40,786 nucleotides of DNA from a virus. The stretch lies in IMG/VR virus record IMGVR_UViG_3300050026_000090, positions 1-40,786 of that record, one strand, 5' to 3'. Under the pieces are notes generated by a model. It did no database searches. It was given only the letters and a program-made list of their open reading frames with translations, and was not told the DNA's origin. How positions within the stretch are numbered: the first letter of the stretch is position 1; every line of letters begins with the position of its first letter. Shown one piece after another: positions 13,549 through 21,041 of this stretch. Position numbers and translations under genes: made by a program.

Positions 13549-13941
13549 CTAGAGGTAAGGATAGTCAAGGGCTTTTTCTGCTCTTGCTTGGAGAGCCTCG
13601 TTATAATTTATTCTCCTGCTTGATTTCCACTGGTTGCAGACCATGTGCGCAGATCCGTTATGCCAGCGCCCATCCACTTCCATGCGGTCATCCCGGCGGC
13701 TCCCATCCATACCGCGCCCGGACTCATGCTCCAGAGTGACCGCTAGAAGCCCTTCCCCGTAATGGTAATCCATCTTCCCGGTACACATCGGAGCGATACC
13801 AAGCAGACAGCAAATCCAGCCTTGGCGTTCCCCTGCCTGCTTGATGCGGTCGCGGTATGCCTTACGGCCCTGGGGCGATCTCAGGTCGCAAATCTCGCGT
13901 CCATCGGGATATGTCCAGATTCCGTTTTCTTTGTGGATCAT
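13549..13941 (-). CDS. HNH-endonuclease-like protein (130 aa)
   Basis: The middle and end carry an HNH-like core: CCLLGIAPMC, then TLEHESGRGMDGSRRDDR and NGSAHMVCNQWKSSRR, with His, Asn and Cys residues positioned like a beta-beta-alpha metal finger. The N-terminus (IWTYPDGREICDLRSPQGRKAY) is a DNA-binding candidate. Phages often have such nucleases near replication and packaging genes. The start overlaps the upstream gene's stop as ATGA. Confidence 0.7.
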   Translation of the reverse strand: MIHKENGIWTYPDGREICDLRSPQGRKAYRDRIKQAGERQGWICCLLGIAPMCTGKMDYHYGEGLLAVTLEHESGRGMDGSRRDDRMEVDGRWHNGSAHMVCNQWKSSRRINYNEALQARAEKALDYPYL

Positions 13942-14078
13942 TGGGAGCAGCCAAGAATCAATCGCCGCGCCTCATTTAGTGCATCTTTGCTATCTGTCAT
14001 AAACGCCTCCAATGACCTCTTCGCGTCGCGCAAGTACGCCTCGAATCTCATATCAAGGCGCGAAATTGAAGTAATCAT
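13938..14078 (-). CDS. Small charged protein upstream of HNH gene (46 aa)
   Basis: The frame from the ATG at 14078 ends in an ATGA overlap with the HNH gene. The product is an amphipathic charged helix (RFEAYLRDAKRSLEAF). No Shine-Dalgarno precedes 14078; an internal ATG at codon 27 has GGAGG five bases upstream, so a 20-residue form is possible. Confidence 0.5.
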   Translation of the reverse strand: MITSISRLDMRFEAYLRDAKRSLEAFMTDSKDALNEARRLILGCSQ

Positions 14079-14102
14079 ATCGCATATGATAAATTAAATC
14101 AA

Positions 14103-14142
14103 CAGTATAACGCCTCAGTTCCATTTATGAGGCGTTATACTG
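14103..14142. terminator. Perfect 15-bp inverted repeat: bidirectional terminator or operator
   Basis: CAGTATAACGCCTCA (14103-14117) and its exact complement (14128-14142) flank a 10-base loop. Read on the minus strand it is followed by a T-rich stretch (TTGATTTAATTT) and could end the operon arriving from 15006; on the plus strand it is followed by AATTTTA. It also lies just upstream of a plus promoter, so it could bind a regulator. Confidence 0.6.
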
Positions 14143-14152
14143 AATTTTATGC

Positions 14153-14181
14153 TTGACAAAGAGGTGGAGATTCAATACTGA
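14153..14181 (+). promoter_or_regulatory. Plus-strand promoter for a structured RNA
   Basis: TTGACA (14153-14158) is perfect, the spacer is 17 bases, and the -10 box TACTGA (14176-14181) is weak. The predicted start at about 14188 coincides with the first base of a hairpin at 14190. Confidence 0.5.
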
Positions 14182-14189
14182 GGGATTCT

Positions 14190-14312
14190 CTGTCTCCGAA
14201 AGGATGCGGCAGACTGCCCCTCCCCGGCAAGAGTGTCTCTAGCACTCAAGCCGAGGAGATTCCATTCACCATCAACCCGTGGGCATCTCTGCCCGCACTA
14301 CAAGGAGAATCA
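14190..14312 (+). ncRNA. Candidate structured RNA or 5' leader with three hairpins
   Basis: This otherwise gene-free stretch holds three hairpins. The first (14190-14212) has CTGTC/GGCAG and TCC/GGA stems closed by a GAAA tetraloop. The second (14225-14253) has CGGC/GCCG and GAGTG/CACTC separated by a symmetric AA/AA internal loop. The third (14279-14296) has a 7-bp stem with one G-T pair. AAGGAG at 14302-14307 follows. The symmetry and tetraloop suggest selected structure. No Rfam family is recognised. Confidence 0.45.
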
Positions 14313-14501
14313 ATGGCAAATGTAAGCGCGTTTCATTCCGTCAACGAAGTGCGGATCATACCGTCGCCTCACTGTGACCGCCCTGCTGCCAGTCCTCGAC
14401 CAATGATTCAAGCTGTCCAAAGCGGTCTGGAAGGTTCCACGTCTCGCCGATCTCGTCTAAGGCTGATTCAATCTTCTTTATTCCCGACTCCGGGCCGGTG
14501 A
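14313..14501 (+). CDS. Doubtful ORF with strong ribosome site, antisense to next gene
   Basis: AAGGAG lies at ideal distance from the ATG, but after about 15 codons the frame runs antisense into the convergent gene at 14356-15006, and the downstream residues (Ser/Arg/Pro-rich) look like an antisense shadow. It may be the start of a gene whose remainder was removed by a rearrangement, or a short regulatory peptide. Confidence 0.2.
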   Translation: MANVSAFHSVNEVRIIPSPHCDRPAASPRPMIQAVQSGLEGSTSRRSRLRLIQSSLFPTPGR

Positions 14502-15006
14502 TTTTCAGCGTTCGCGGGCCTTCTAAATGCTGCCCATGTTTACTGTTTATATGCTCTCTAAACTCTTTTTCCGTCTCATGCTTTGCAGCTTCAATGATTT
14601 CAGGATCGCGGCGTGTCATCGGTGAAATGCCTGGGTCCGCCAGCAGCATTGCGTTACAGCGTTTCATGTCGGCTATGTCTTCGATGGGAACTTCCGGCAT
14701 GGCAACCGCCGCCGAGAACGCATCCTTCGCATAGCGCCACGTCTCCGGGTACATCGCCTTTATCCAAAAATCCATAGATTTGAAAGGTTCGCCGTACTGG
14801 TCCACGTGGCGCTCATAGATTTTTCGGTCGTTGGCGATGCGGAGAGCTACCGCGAGCTTGGCGAAGATGTTGCGCTGTGATGCCTCAGCGTCGCGCAGAA
14901 TGGCTGAAATTGCGGCGTCTGCCACTTCGATGGGGGATTCTGTCAAATGGGATAGCTCGGCGGTTCCTAGAGGGTCTGAAAAGATTTTCTGATTTTCACT
15001 TGGCAT
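14356..15006 (-). CDS. Hypothetical protein downstream of primase (216 aa)
   Basis: The ATG at 15006 has GGAG eight bases upstream; a GTG at 15015 has no proper spacing. The product is helical and charged, with a WIKAMYPETWRYAKDAF region and a C-terminal region rich in Glu. It overlaps the 3' end of the CHC2 gene by 40 bases and is the last gene before the inverted repeat. Unknown family, perhaps a replication accessory. Confidence 0.75.
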   Translation of the reverse strand: MPSENQKIFSDPLGTAELSHLTESPIEVADAAISAILRDAEASQRNIFAKLAVALRIANDRKIYERHVDQYGEPFKSMDFWIKAMYPETWRYAKDAFSAAVAMPEVPIEDIADMKRCNAMLLADPGISPMTRRDPEIIEAAKHETEKEFREHINSKHGQHLEGPRTLKITGPESGIKKIESALDEIGETWNLPDRFGQLESLVEDWQQGGHSEATV

Positions 15007-15503
15007 GAGACACACTCCATTAATTCAGAGATTCCGTACTCGGCGATGATGTGTTGGGTTTGTTCATTTCGGCGGCGATAATACTCTTCTACAGGGAAAA
15101 TTATACGCCTTAATTCTCGAATTTCAACAGCAGTATTTCGCTCTGCCGCACGCCAGTAATTCCGCTTCACAGGCTCTACCGCTTGCAGCATGATAAACAG
15201 CCCATGACGGCGCTCCAGAGTCTCCAGCCGTTCCTCATCCGCCCACCTTCCGCGCATGATCGGAGTCACAGTACGAGACTCGGCGAAGAGGTCTCCCATC
15301 CTCAAGCCTTTCGCTCGTAAAATCTCCTCAACAGTGCATCCACGGAAGCAATGCAGGAACGTCTTGCCGTCCGCGCCCTCTGTGATCGACAGGCTGGCCA
15401 TCCGGTCAGGATGTGAGGGGCATTTGCACATGAACGACGGCTTGCCCTTCCACGAGCCGGAGCGCCGCGCCCGGAAGAGATTCGCTATTTGGCGGGTGGT
15501 CAT
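14967..15503 (-). CDS. CHC2-type zinc-binding primase domain protein (178 aa)
   Basis: Residues about 20-75 hold the primase zinc motif: CKCPSHPDRMASLSI followed by FLHCFRGC, then a VEEILRAKGL helix. Such domains recognise template for primer synthesis. No TOPRIM or polymerase domain follows; the C-terminal part is a charged helical region, so it would need a partner or act as an accessory. The ATG at 15503 forms an ATGA overlap with the HNH gene; an in-frame extension to 15596 lies inside that gene. Confidence 0.8.
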   Translation of the reverse strand: MTTRQIANLFRARRSGSWKGKPSFMCKCPSHPDRMASLSITEGADGKTFLHCFRGCTVEEILRAKGLRMGDLFAESRTVTPIMRGRWADEERLETLERRHGLFIMLQAVEPVKRNYWRAAERNTAVEIRELRRIIFPVEEYYRRRNEQTQHIIAEYGISELMECVSCQVKIRKSFQTL

Positions 15504-16087
15504 TTGAAGTCGAATACCTCTTGGCTTAGGCGCTTGGCTGCGATCTGCGTTTTCCAGTAATTCTGCCAGCCATACGTGTCTGTTTTCTTGTGACAAGTGA
15601 TGCAGAGCGTCAATCCGTTAGAGAGTTCATGCCGCAAGTCTGGACGAGCCTTGAACGCTTCAATGTGGTGCGCCTGTAAGCGTCCTCCAACCTGCCCACA
15701 GTCTCGGCAGGTGTAATGGTCGCGCTCGAATACCGCCGTGCGCCATTCCCGGTCTTCCGCCGAACCATGCTTGTCACGATGCCTCAGATGGTAGGTACGC
15801 GGCTTCGTCCCTCGTTTCCCTTCCAACTGGGCGGGGACCTTACCTTTCCGGCTCGCATTGTCACAATCCTTACAACAGAACATCTGACTCATTCTTGCCT
15901 CTTGCGGAATGAACTCACCGCCACAATGTTTGCACTTCAACGTCCGGCACTTGTCACACCTTTTCTGTGGTCCGTGCGGGTAAAACTCCGTCTGGCAGAT
16001 AGAGCAGGGGCGCAACTTCGGAGGCTGGTTTTTCATCCTCCATCGCTGCCAATAAGCTGCCCTGTACGCTGGTTCTTGGCTCTTCAT
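15500..16087 (-). CDS. HNH endonuclease with zinc ribbons
   Basis: Two Cys-rich modules in the N-terminal half (CSICQ...CDKC and CKHCG...CCKDC) are followed by a classic HNH core: AVFERDHYTCRDCGQ, LQAHHIEAFKA, LSNGLTLCITCHKK. It probably nicks or cuts DNA and may act in replication or packaging. Start is uncertain: the ATG at 16087 gives 195 residues; a TTG at 16114 and an ATG at 16036 are alternatives. It overlaps the methyltransferase 3' end by more than 100 bases. Confidence 0.85.
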   Translation of the reverse strand: MKSQEPAYRAAYWQRWRMKNQPPKLRPCSICQTEFYPHGPQKRCDKCRTLKCKHCGGEFIPQEARMSQMFCCKDCDNASRKGKVPAQLEGKRGTKPRTYHLRHRDKHGSAEDREWRTAVFERDHYTCRDCGQVGGRLQAHHIEAFKARPDLRHELSNGLTLCITCHKKTDTYGWQNYWKTQIAAKRLSQEVFDFK

Positions 16088-16814
16088 ATTCAAATGGTAA
16101 CACTTCTTGCTCAAGCCGTCTAATCGCTATTTTAATGTATTTCTCTTCGAGCTCGATACCGATTGCCTTGCGTCCTAGATTCTTCGCCGCTACCAGCGTT
16201 GTGCCGCTGCCCATGAAGGGGTCTAGGATTAGCGAATTATCCGCAGATGAAATAGCGATCAGTTTTTGAAATAGATCAATCGGTTTTTGCGTTGGATGGT
16301 CCACTTTACCCGGCTGACCATATCTATAGGAATCATATGTCAGGACGTTATTTGTCTGCCATTTTCCATTCCATGTGCGTCCGGGCTTGTAAGCATAGAT
16401 GCATAGTTCTGCGCCTGAAGACCAGCCTGAATTAGGTGGTGCCGGGGGAGGGCACTCCTTGGCCCAAACAAGGAATCTGGTTGAGTATCCGCGTTCCTCG
16501 AATATGCTTAATAGGTTACCAAATTGGCGATGGCCGCACCAAATGTACGCAGACCCAGTTTCATTCAAGTTTTCTTGCGCTAGAGAGATTCGATCACTCA
16601 CAAGCGAAGTCATTGATGCCCAATCATCATCCCCTGCGAAGAAGTCAAGATTCCTACTTCCTTTTCCTGGCGGTCCATGATGTACGCTTCCCGATACGCT
16701 CACACTATACGGAGGGTCAGTCAGAAGCAAATCGCACTTCGGTAGTGTCGGTAGAATCTCCCTGCAATCGCCGTGATAGATCGTGATGCCCGCGTGAGAA
16801 TAATAAGGCTCCAT
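15954..16814 (-). CDS. DNA methyltransferase, DPPY-type (N6-adenine)
   Basis: The 286-residue enzyme has the catalytic motif IV DPPY at 33-36 near the N-terminus, a HPTQKP segment at about 173-178 and the AdoMet-binding motif DPFMGSGTT at 198-206. The order, catalytic motif first, is that of the beta class. It likely protects phage DNA from restriction or marks it for other phage processes. The last 40 residues extend past the core and overlap the HNH gene. Confidence 0.9.
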   Translation of the reverse strand: MEPYYSHAGITIYHGDCREILPTLPKCDLLLTDPPYSVSVSGSVHHGPPGKGSRNLDFFAGDDDWASMTSLVSDRISLAQENLNETGSAYIWCGHRQFGNLLSIFEERGYSTRFLVWAKECPPPAPPNSGWSSGAELCIYAYKPGRTWNGKWQTNNVLTYDSYRYGQPGKVDHPTQKPIDLFQKLIAISSADNSLILDPFMGSGTTLVAAKNLGRKAIGIELEEKYIKIAIRRLEQEVLPFEYEEPRTSVQGSLLAAMEDEKPASEVAPLLYLPDGVLPARTTEKV

Positions 16815-16869
16815 CAGAAACTCCCGTGGTACGGCTCTGCTGCTGGTTTGCTTGCGGCCATCTGGGCGG

Positions 16870-17121
16870 TCATTTCATAAGCCGATACTCGACAGCATGG
16901 GAGTTTCCGTCGCGTGGTCGTGATTCGTGTGGGTATCCCTGCTTAGATAGCTCCCTGAGTCTTGCGGAAACTGTAGCATCGCTTACCCATGTATCATAGC
17001 GATTCTTGCAGTATGCCACCAGCCATTCCAGCCGCCACCAGTTGCCGTCGCTCATGGCTTCCAACACCATCAGGCGCACAGATATTTTCTTGGCTTTGAA
17101 GTCGAATTCAGTCTGTGTCAT
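16870..17121 (-). CDS. Winged-helix-like small protein (83 aa)
   Basis: The product has an ordered helix-strand pattern with W-rich helix (GNWWRLEWLVAYC), a recognition-helix candidate (VSDATVSARLRELSKQG) and a closing wing (HAVEYRLM). This resembles winged-helix proteins found in phage replication modules. The ATG at 17121 has GAGG about ten bases upstream; a TTG at 17127 is less likely. Confidence 0.65.
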   Translation of the reverse strand: MTQTEFDFKAKKISVRLMVLEAMSDGNWWRLEWLVAYCKNRYDTWVSDATVSARLRELSKQGYPHESRPRDGNSHAVEYRLMK

Positions 17122-17123
17122 GC

Positions 17124-17573
17124 TCAATCCTCAGAACTCCATCCACCAATCAAACGCCTCTCGCGCCGCTTCGGACGGCTCCCAGGGATGACCGGCCCAA
17201 ACAGCGTCATCTCCGGAGAGTGTACGGACTCCAATCTCTTCCTTGCCATCGCTGCCAGTTTCTCCGTCACTGGCCCCTGGTCGGCTTGATAGGCTTCCGG
17301 TGTTTCGTACTTCACGATTTCTACGCATGGATATTTCCCCCGAACTTGCTGCCGGAGATATATGGAAGCTCCCCGGTGTTTCTTGAGAACGTCGAAGATG
17401 TGTTGCGGAACTCCGTCCCCGTAGATGTAACGCGCAGTGGCGTACCGTACAGCCAAGTAGCCGGTTCTGTCCTGCATCTCACAGAATCGAACGCCGAGCA
17501 TGGGGTTGACTACCGCCTCCCACTTGCCGCCCTTGAGCGGCTTCATATCTGTGACTGCATACCATCCGGCCAT
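17124..17573 (-). CDS. Hypothetical protein (149 aa)
   Basis: The start forms a TAATG overlap with the gene upstream. The N-terminal 90 residues are strand-rich (WEAVVNPMLGVRF, TGYLAVRYATARYIYG), and the end is basic (SRPKRRERR). I do not recognise the family. The position between primase and annealing genes suggests DNA metabolism. Confidence 0.75.
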   Translation of the reverse strand: MAGWYAVTDMKPLKGGKWEAVVNPMLGVRFCEMQDRTGYLAVRYATARYIYGDGVPQHIFDVLKKHRGASIYLRQQVRGKYPCVEIVKYETPEAYQADQGPVTEKLAAMARKRLESVHSPEMTLFGPVIPGSRPKRRERRLIGGWSSED

Positions 17574-17812
17574 TAGGGAATTGCCTCCGATATATCTTTG
17601 TGCTGCCGAATGTTCGTGAGCCGCCCGCGATACTCCGCATTGTCAAGGAAATCCCACCAAGGATGCTTGAAGCTCACTAACGCTTCCGGTGGAGGAAAGT
17701 CAGGAGTGCGCGGCCTCCAACGCTTCACCGCGTCATTGAATCCAGCCTCGCCCCCATGTTCCAAGCATAAGTGATGTTCGCCGATGATATGAAAGCAGCG
17801 GGGGCAAGACAT
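17573..17812 (-). CDS. Small Cys/His-rich protein (79 aa)
   Basis: It begins with CPRCFHIIGEHHLC, which could bind zinc through C3, C6, H13 or H14 and C16, followed by a Pro/Trp-rich region (FKHPWWDFLDN). The ATG is three bases after the previous stop. No family recognised. Confidence 0.65.
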   Translation of the reverse strand: MSCPRCFHIIGEHHLCLEHGGEAGFNDAVKRWRPRTPDFPPPEALVSFKHPWWDFLDNAEYRGRLTNIRQHKDISEAIP

Positions 17813-17815
17813 GGG

Positions 17816-17986
17816 CTACTCCGGCCAGCCGAGGGCAAGCAGCGATGCGTCCAGCATTTTGATTTCGGCTTCGGCTGCGTCACGGATTGCTATTGCTTTC
17901 TCGCGCTGTGCAATCAGGTGAGTCTTGGCGTTGGCGATACGCCGGGGTACTTTCACGGGTTTAACTACTGTGGGTTTCTGGTTCAT
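17816..17986 (-). CDS. Small coiled-coil protein (56 aa)
   Basis: The frame runs from an ATG at 17986, which overlaps the upstream stop as ATGA, to a TAG at 17816. The protein has a basic N-terminus (KPVKVPRRIANAK) and an Ala/Glu/Arg-rich helix (AQREKAIAIRDAAEAEIKML). Tight packing between neighbours supports it. Unknown role. Confidence 0.6.
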   Translation of the reverse strand: MNQKPTVVKPVKVPRRIANAKTHLIAQREKAIAIRDAAEAEIKMLDASLLALGWPE

Positions 17987-18357
17987 GTGGTCCTTTCTGT
18001 GTGTTGATGGTTTGTGTCAGTCACGCCATCCACCAAATAAGGTGGTTCCTGAGCCGCTGCCCTGATTGCGGCGAGCCTGTCGAGTATCTCTGCCGCGTGT
18101 ACGGCAATATCTATGACCGGCTCAGGGGCCGGAAGCTGTTCAGGTTCTGGTTCGGGTTGCTTGTTGGCGACTTCGGCGATAGCTCCGGTCACAAACGCAT
18201 TGGCCAGGTTCTCACATGGCCGCTCACTGTACGTTCCGTGATAGGTGTTACACGCCGCTACGTGGAAGTACGCGATGAGGTTGGTCCGCTGTAAACACTG
18301 TTCATCGGTCAGCGGTGTACCCTCTTCAATCTTCCCATTCTCTGTCAAGAATTTCAT
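17983..18357 (-). CDS. Hypothetical protein, intact paralogue A (124 aa)
   Basis: The first 60 residues (MKFLTENGKIEEGTPLTDEQ, then RPCENLANAFVTGAIAE) form a conserved domain shared with the adjacent gene at 18402-18668. A Pro/Glu-rich linker (PEPEPEQ) and a helical tail follow. GGAGAG precedes the ATG. Function unknown; the duplication indicates recent recombination. Confidence 0.75.
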   Translation of the reverse strand: MKFLTENGKIEEGTPLTDEQCLQRTNLIAYFHVAACNTYHGTYSERPCENLANAFVTGAIAEVANKQPEPEPEQLPAPEPVIDIAVHAAEILDRLAAIRAAAQEPPYLVDGVTDTNHQHTERTT

Positions 18358-18725
18358 CGTCTCTCTCCTTTGCTGGTTACTGCGTTACTGTTGCGCCTGA
18401 ATTACCGGCTTGCCCTCGACATACTCCTGAAATTCGCCGGTTGCAGGATCAGCGATGAACGCCACGTCTCCAATGTCGATTCGGCGATAGCTCCGGTCAC
18501 AAACGCATTGGCCAGGTTCTCACATGGCCGCCAACCATACGTTCCGTGATAGGCGCCCTCACACGCCGTTTCGTGGAAGTACTCGATTAGGTTGGTCCGC
18601 TGTAAAACCTGTTCATCGGTCAGCGGCGTACCCTCTTCGATCTTTCCCTTCACTGTCAAGAATTTCATCGTCTCTCTCCTTTGCTGGTTACTGCGTTACT
18701 GTTGCGCCTGAATTACCGGCTTGCC
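18173..18725. repeat. Tandem duplication of gene leader and 5' half (308-311 bp offset)
   Basis: Copy A (18173-18414) and copy B (18481-18725) match. The last 73 bases of each (18342-18414 and 18653-18725) are identical and include the start codon, ribosome site, intergenic space and the last codons of the upstream gene. The coding half is diverged with a one-codon indel. Confidence 0.9.
18402..18668 (-). CDS. Truncated paralogue B of the 18357 gene (88 aa)
   Basis: Residues 1-62 match paralogue A, ending at the shared AFVTGAIAE. Beyond this point the sequence changes abruptly to an unrelated tail (STLETWRSS). In another frame that stretch encodes EYVEGKPVIQAQQ, a fragment of the C-terminus of the annealing-protein gene. 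The gene is therefore a chimera at a duplication junction and may make a shortened product. Confidence 0.6.
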   Translation of the reverse strand: MKFLTVKGKIEEGTPLTDEQVLQRTNLIEYFHETACEGAYHGTYGWRPCENLANAFVTGAIAESTLETWRSSLILQPANFRSMSRASR

Positions 18726-19682
18726 GCCCACATACTTATCGCCGTCGATGTAGAGCGCATCCTTGACGTTGATGCGCATTTTCCCATTCTTGTCGTCCTT
18801 GACTTCAACTTGGAATTGGCACTCATGGTTCAATCCGGCTCGGATTGCCTCGAAGAGTCCCGTGTCAAAGCAGCTAAACTCGCTGACCGTCTTCACGTTG
18901 CCCTTGAAGTAGACGAAGATGTAGGGCTGCGTCCCTTCCGGGTTCGTCTCCGTCTTGGGGACAGTGCGCTTCTTTTCGGTGATGGTGAGCGGCGTACAGG
19001 TCAGCGTGGTTCCCGCGAGGATAGCGTAGGGATACTGCTGCGGGTCAGAGGCGCTTGTTGCGGTCTTGGCCGCACTTGTCACAGAATCGTTGGTAGCCTG
19101 CGAAACGGTATCCGCACCACTCGCAGGCTGTGGAGGGTCCACTTGAGGAGCAGAACTGTTCTGATGTGCTTGCCAAGTGTTCCCTTGCGTCTCGGTAGCC
19201 ACGCCCTGCTCTCTGAGTGTCTGGATTTCGGTTTCGTCTAGCATCCCAAGTCCGCAGATGGAGAGCGTTACCCGACGCTTTGCCTTTGTCTCCGCCTTCA
19301 TCATGGCATTGGCAAGGTTCTCGCCTTTCAGCCCGCCCGCGTTGACGGCTCCGGTAGATGAGTCCACGCGCCCATCGCGGTCCTTTGCGTCGGCTACAAC
19401 CACAATCAAGTCGCCGATCTGTTTTGGGTCCACCTTCGTGATTGACACGCCATGAACCTTGCGAAGCTGCTCAGTACAATCTTTGAGCGCGTAAAGCTGG
19501 AGTTTGCCATTCAATGTGATGTAAGCAAACGGTTTCGTGAGCGGGTTCAGACCAAGCGATTCGCAGATAGCCTTGTAAAACGATAAGCGTCCATCAGCGT
19601 TAAGGTCTTTCAGGTCGCCTTGAATCAGCGCGTTCTCGATGGCCTTATCGAGGCCGGGACGTGTTGCAAGTTCAGTGTTCAT
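18696..19682 (-). CDS. RecT/Bet-like single-strand annealing protein
   Basis: Residues 1-170 have the layout of phage annealing proteins: SFYKAICESLGLNPLTKPFAYI, LQLYALKDCTEQL and ANAMMKAETKAKRRVTLSICG. Such proteins pair complementary strands in phage recombination. A Ser/Thr/Ala-rich linker (175-210) joins a C-terminal beta-rich domain to the GKPVIQAQQ end. No partner exonuclease is adjacent, but a VRR-NUC nuclease lies at 21564. The ATG at 19682 overlaps the upstream stop as ATGA. Confidence 0.75.
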   Translation of the reverse strand: MNTELATRPGLDKAIENALIQGDLKDLNADGRLSFYKAICESLGLNPLTKPFAYITLNGKLQLYALKDCTEQLRKVHGVSITKVDPKQIGDLIVVVADAKDRDGRVDSSTGAVNAGGLKGENLANAMMKAETKAKRRVTLSICGLGMLDETEIQTLREQGVATETQGNTWQAHQNSSAPQVDPPQPASGADTVSQATNDSVTSAAKTATSASDPQQYPYAILAGTTLTCTPLTITEKKRTVPKTETNPEGTQPYIFVYFKGNVKTVSEFSCFDTGLFEAIRAGLNHECQFQVEVKDDKNGKMRINVKDALYIDGDKYVGGKPVIQAQQ

Positions 19683-19861
19683 AACACCATCCTCGTAACT
19701 GCGTTGTCGTACATCCTTCGTAGCTCCATGCTCTCCAGCGTCTTCTCGTCCTCTGGAAAGCAGAGCCGGTATGCGTCTGCGTATTCCAAGTCGCCATAGC
19801 GCACAGCATCGAGAGCGAGCTGCTGGCCCTCGCGGGTCTTGAAGTCGATAGCGACGGTCAT
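19679..19861 (-). CDS. Small hypothetical protein (60 aa)
   Basis: The ATG at 19861 overlaps the previous stop (TGATG) and its own stop overlaps the annealing-protein ATG (ATGA). The protein is acidic and helical (GQQLALDAVRYGDLEYADAY). It is probably co-translated with its neighbours; no family recognised. Confidence 0.65.
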   Translation of the reverse strand: MTVAIDFKTREGQQLALDAVRYGDLEYADAYRLCFPEDEKTLESMELRRMYDNAVTRMVL

Positions 19862-20220
19862 CAAAAAGTCCCTAGCCGCGCTTCTTCTTGATCACTCAAG
19901 AGCGGGACGCAATGATAGACGGCTGGTTTCGCAGGTTCGATCAGCTCGCAGACGTTATTGCGGTCGATCCAGGCCCGTAGATGCACAACTGCCTTGTTCG
20001 GGTTCTCCACTTCCATGATTGTCTCGGAAGGCTTCTTCGCCAATGGCCGTGGAAGCAGGCGGACTACATTGAGAAAAACCTGCTTGCCTTTGTCTGTGGC
20101 GGCGTAACTGTTGCAGTAGAACGACACCATCGGCGGCTCTACCTCTGTATCGGGTTCCTTGTCGAGCGCATCTGCGATACGCCTAAACTCAGTTGCAACT
20201 TGTCCTGCTGTTGGATTCAT
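19861..20220 (-). CDS. Hypothetical protein, first gene of the leftward early operon (119 aa)
   Basis: The ATG at 20220 has GGGAGG well placed upstream and follows the promoter at 20271-20245. An open extension to 20658 runs antisense to the HTH gene and is ignored. The N-terminus (VATEFRRIADALDKEP) is helical and the middle is strand-rich. No known domain. Confidence 0.75.
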   Translation of the reverse strand: MNPTAGQVATEFRRIADALDKEPDTEVEPPMVSFYCNSYAATDKGKQVFLNVVRLLPRPLAKKPSETIMEVENPNKAVVHLRAWIDRNNVCELIEPAKPAVYHCVPLLSDQEEARLGTF

Positions 20221-20244
20221 GTGTGTTTCCTCCCGATTACAGAG

Positions 20245-20271
20245 CCTATACCTGCCGTGGGATGCTGTCAA
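20245..20271 (-). promoter_or_regulatory. Leftward promoter facing the HTH gene
   Basis: TTGACA (20271-20266) and TATAGG (20250-20245) are separated by 15 bases on the minus strand. The intergenic region also has two direct copies of TGTAGAA (20280-20286 and 20303-20309), candidate binding sites for the adjacent HTH protein. Confidence 0.5.
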
Positions 20272-20329
20272 TAGCAAAATGTAGAATTTTTCTCTTGCAA
20301 TCTGTAGAAAGTTGTGAAACACTGAATCC

Positions 20330-20605
20330 ATGAAGAAACGGCGCAGTCTAACCAAAGCGGAACAGGTCGTCACGTTGGAACAGTTCATCCAGCGTAAGCG
20401 GTGGACACAACAGGAGTTTATTCGCTTTCTGGACTCCAAGGGCATCGTTATGACGGCACAACATCTAAACGACGTGCTGCATAAGCGGCGTGATCCTGGT
20501 CCGCGATTCTGCGCGATCTTTCTGGAGATTACCGGCGTGCATCTGGTTCGCGGACTGATTGAAGCGGAGCCACGGCCCGCTGAGGAGGCACCACATGGCA
20601 ACTGA
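20330..20605 (+). CDS. HTH regulator, XRE-like (91 aa)
   Basis: The middle residues (TLEQFIQRKRWTQQEFIRFLDSK and TAQHLNDVLHKRRDPG, read as two helices) fit a helix-turn-helix of the lambda-repressor class, with basic N-terminus. It is the first gene of a plus-strand operon and faces a leftward promoter, the usual position of a phage switch regulator. There is no clear ribosome site, which might mean low expression or a leaderless message. Confidence 0.7.
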   Translation: MKKRRSLTKAEQVVTLEQFIQRKRWTQQEFIRFLDSKGIVMTAQHLNDVLHKRRDPGPRFCAIFLEITGVHLVRGLIEAEPRPAEEAPHGN

Positions 20606-21041
20606 AACAAACACACGTGGAGATTGGAAGCCAGAACCCGTAGTATCGACTGGCACATACGCTGAGCAGCAGCACGCGACCGGAGCGCTGAGCGATGAGG
20701 AACTGCTTAAAGAAGCGGGACGTATTTACGCAGGCCGACTGATGGGAGAACTGGCTGCTGCTTATGAGGCGCTCGGTCTGGAGGAAGACCGAAGTGTTTT
20801 CCTTTGTACGCATATCTTTAGATTGCGTGAGCAACTGGCCGAGGCGCGGAAGGCTGCGGCTTGGCAGGAGATTACGCCGGAGAACCTGCCGAAGAAGGGC
20901 GCTGTATTATTCATGCGCTTGCGGGAAGCTGAAGCTGTTAGTGTGGGAATAGCCACCGTAGACTGGAAACTGTTTACCGTTAGAGACGATTATGAGCAGT
21001 TGTTCATCAACCCACCCGCGCCGGAAGGGAGCAAGCCATGA
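20595..21041 (+). CDS. Hypothetical protein (148 aa)
   Basis: GAGGAGG at 20582-20588 sets the ATG at 20595, which overlaps the end of the HTH gene. The product is helical in the first 90 residues (SDEELLKEAGRIYAGRLMGE) and strand-rich afterwards (KKGAVLFMRLREAEAVSVG). No recognised family. Confidence 0.75.
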   Translation: MATETNTRGDWKPEPVVSTGTYAEQQHATGALSDEELLKEAGRIYAGRLMGELAAAYEALGLEEDRSVFLCTHIFRLREQLAEARKAAAWQEITPENLPKKGAVLFMRLREAEAVSVGIATVDWKLFTVRDDYEQLFINPPAPEGSKP

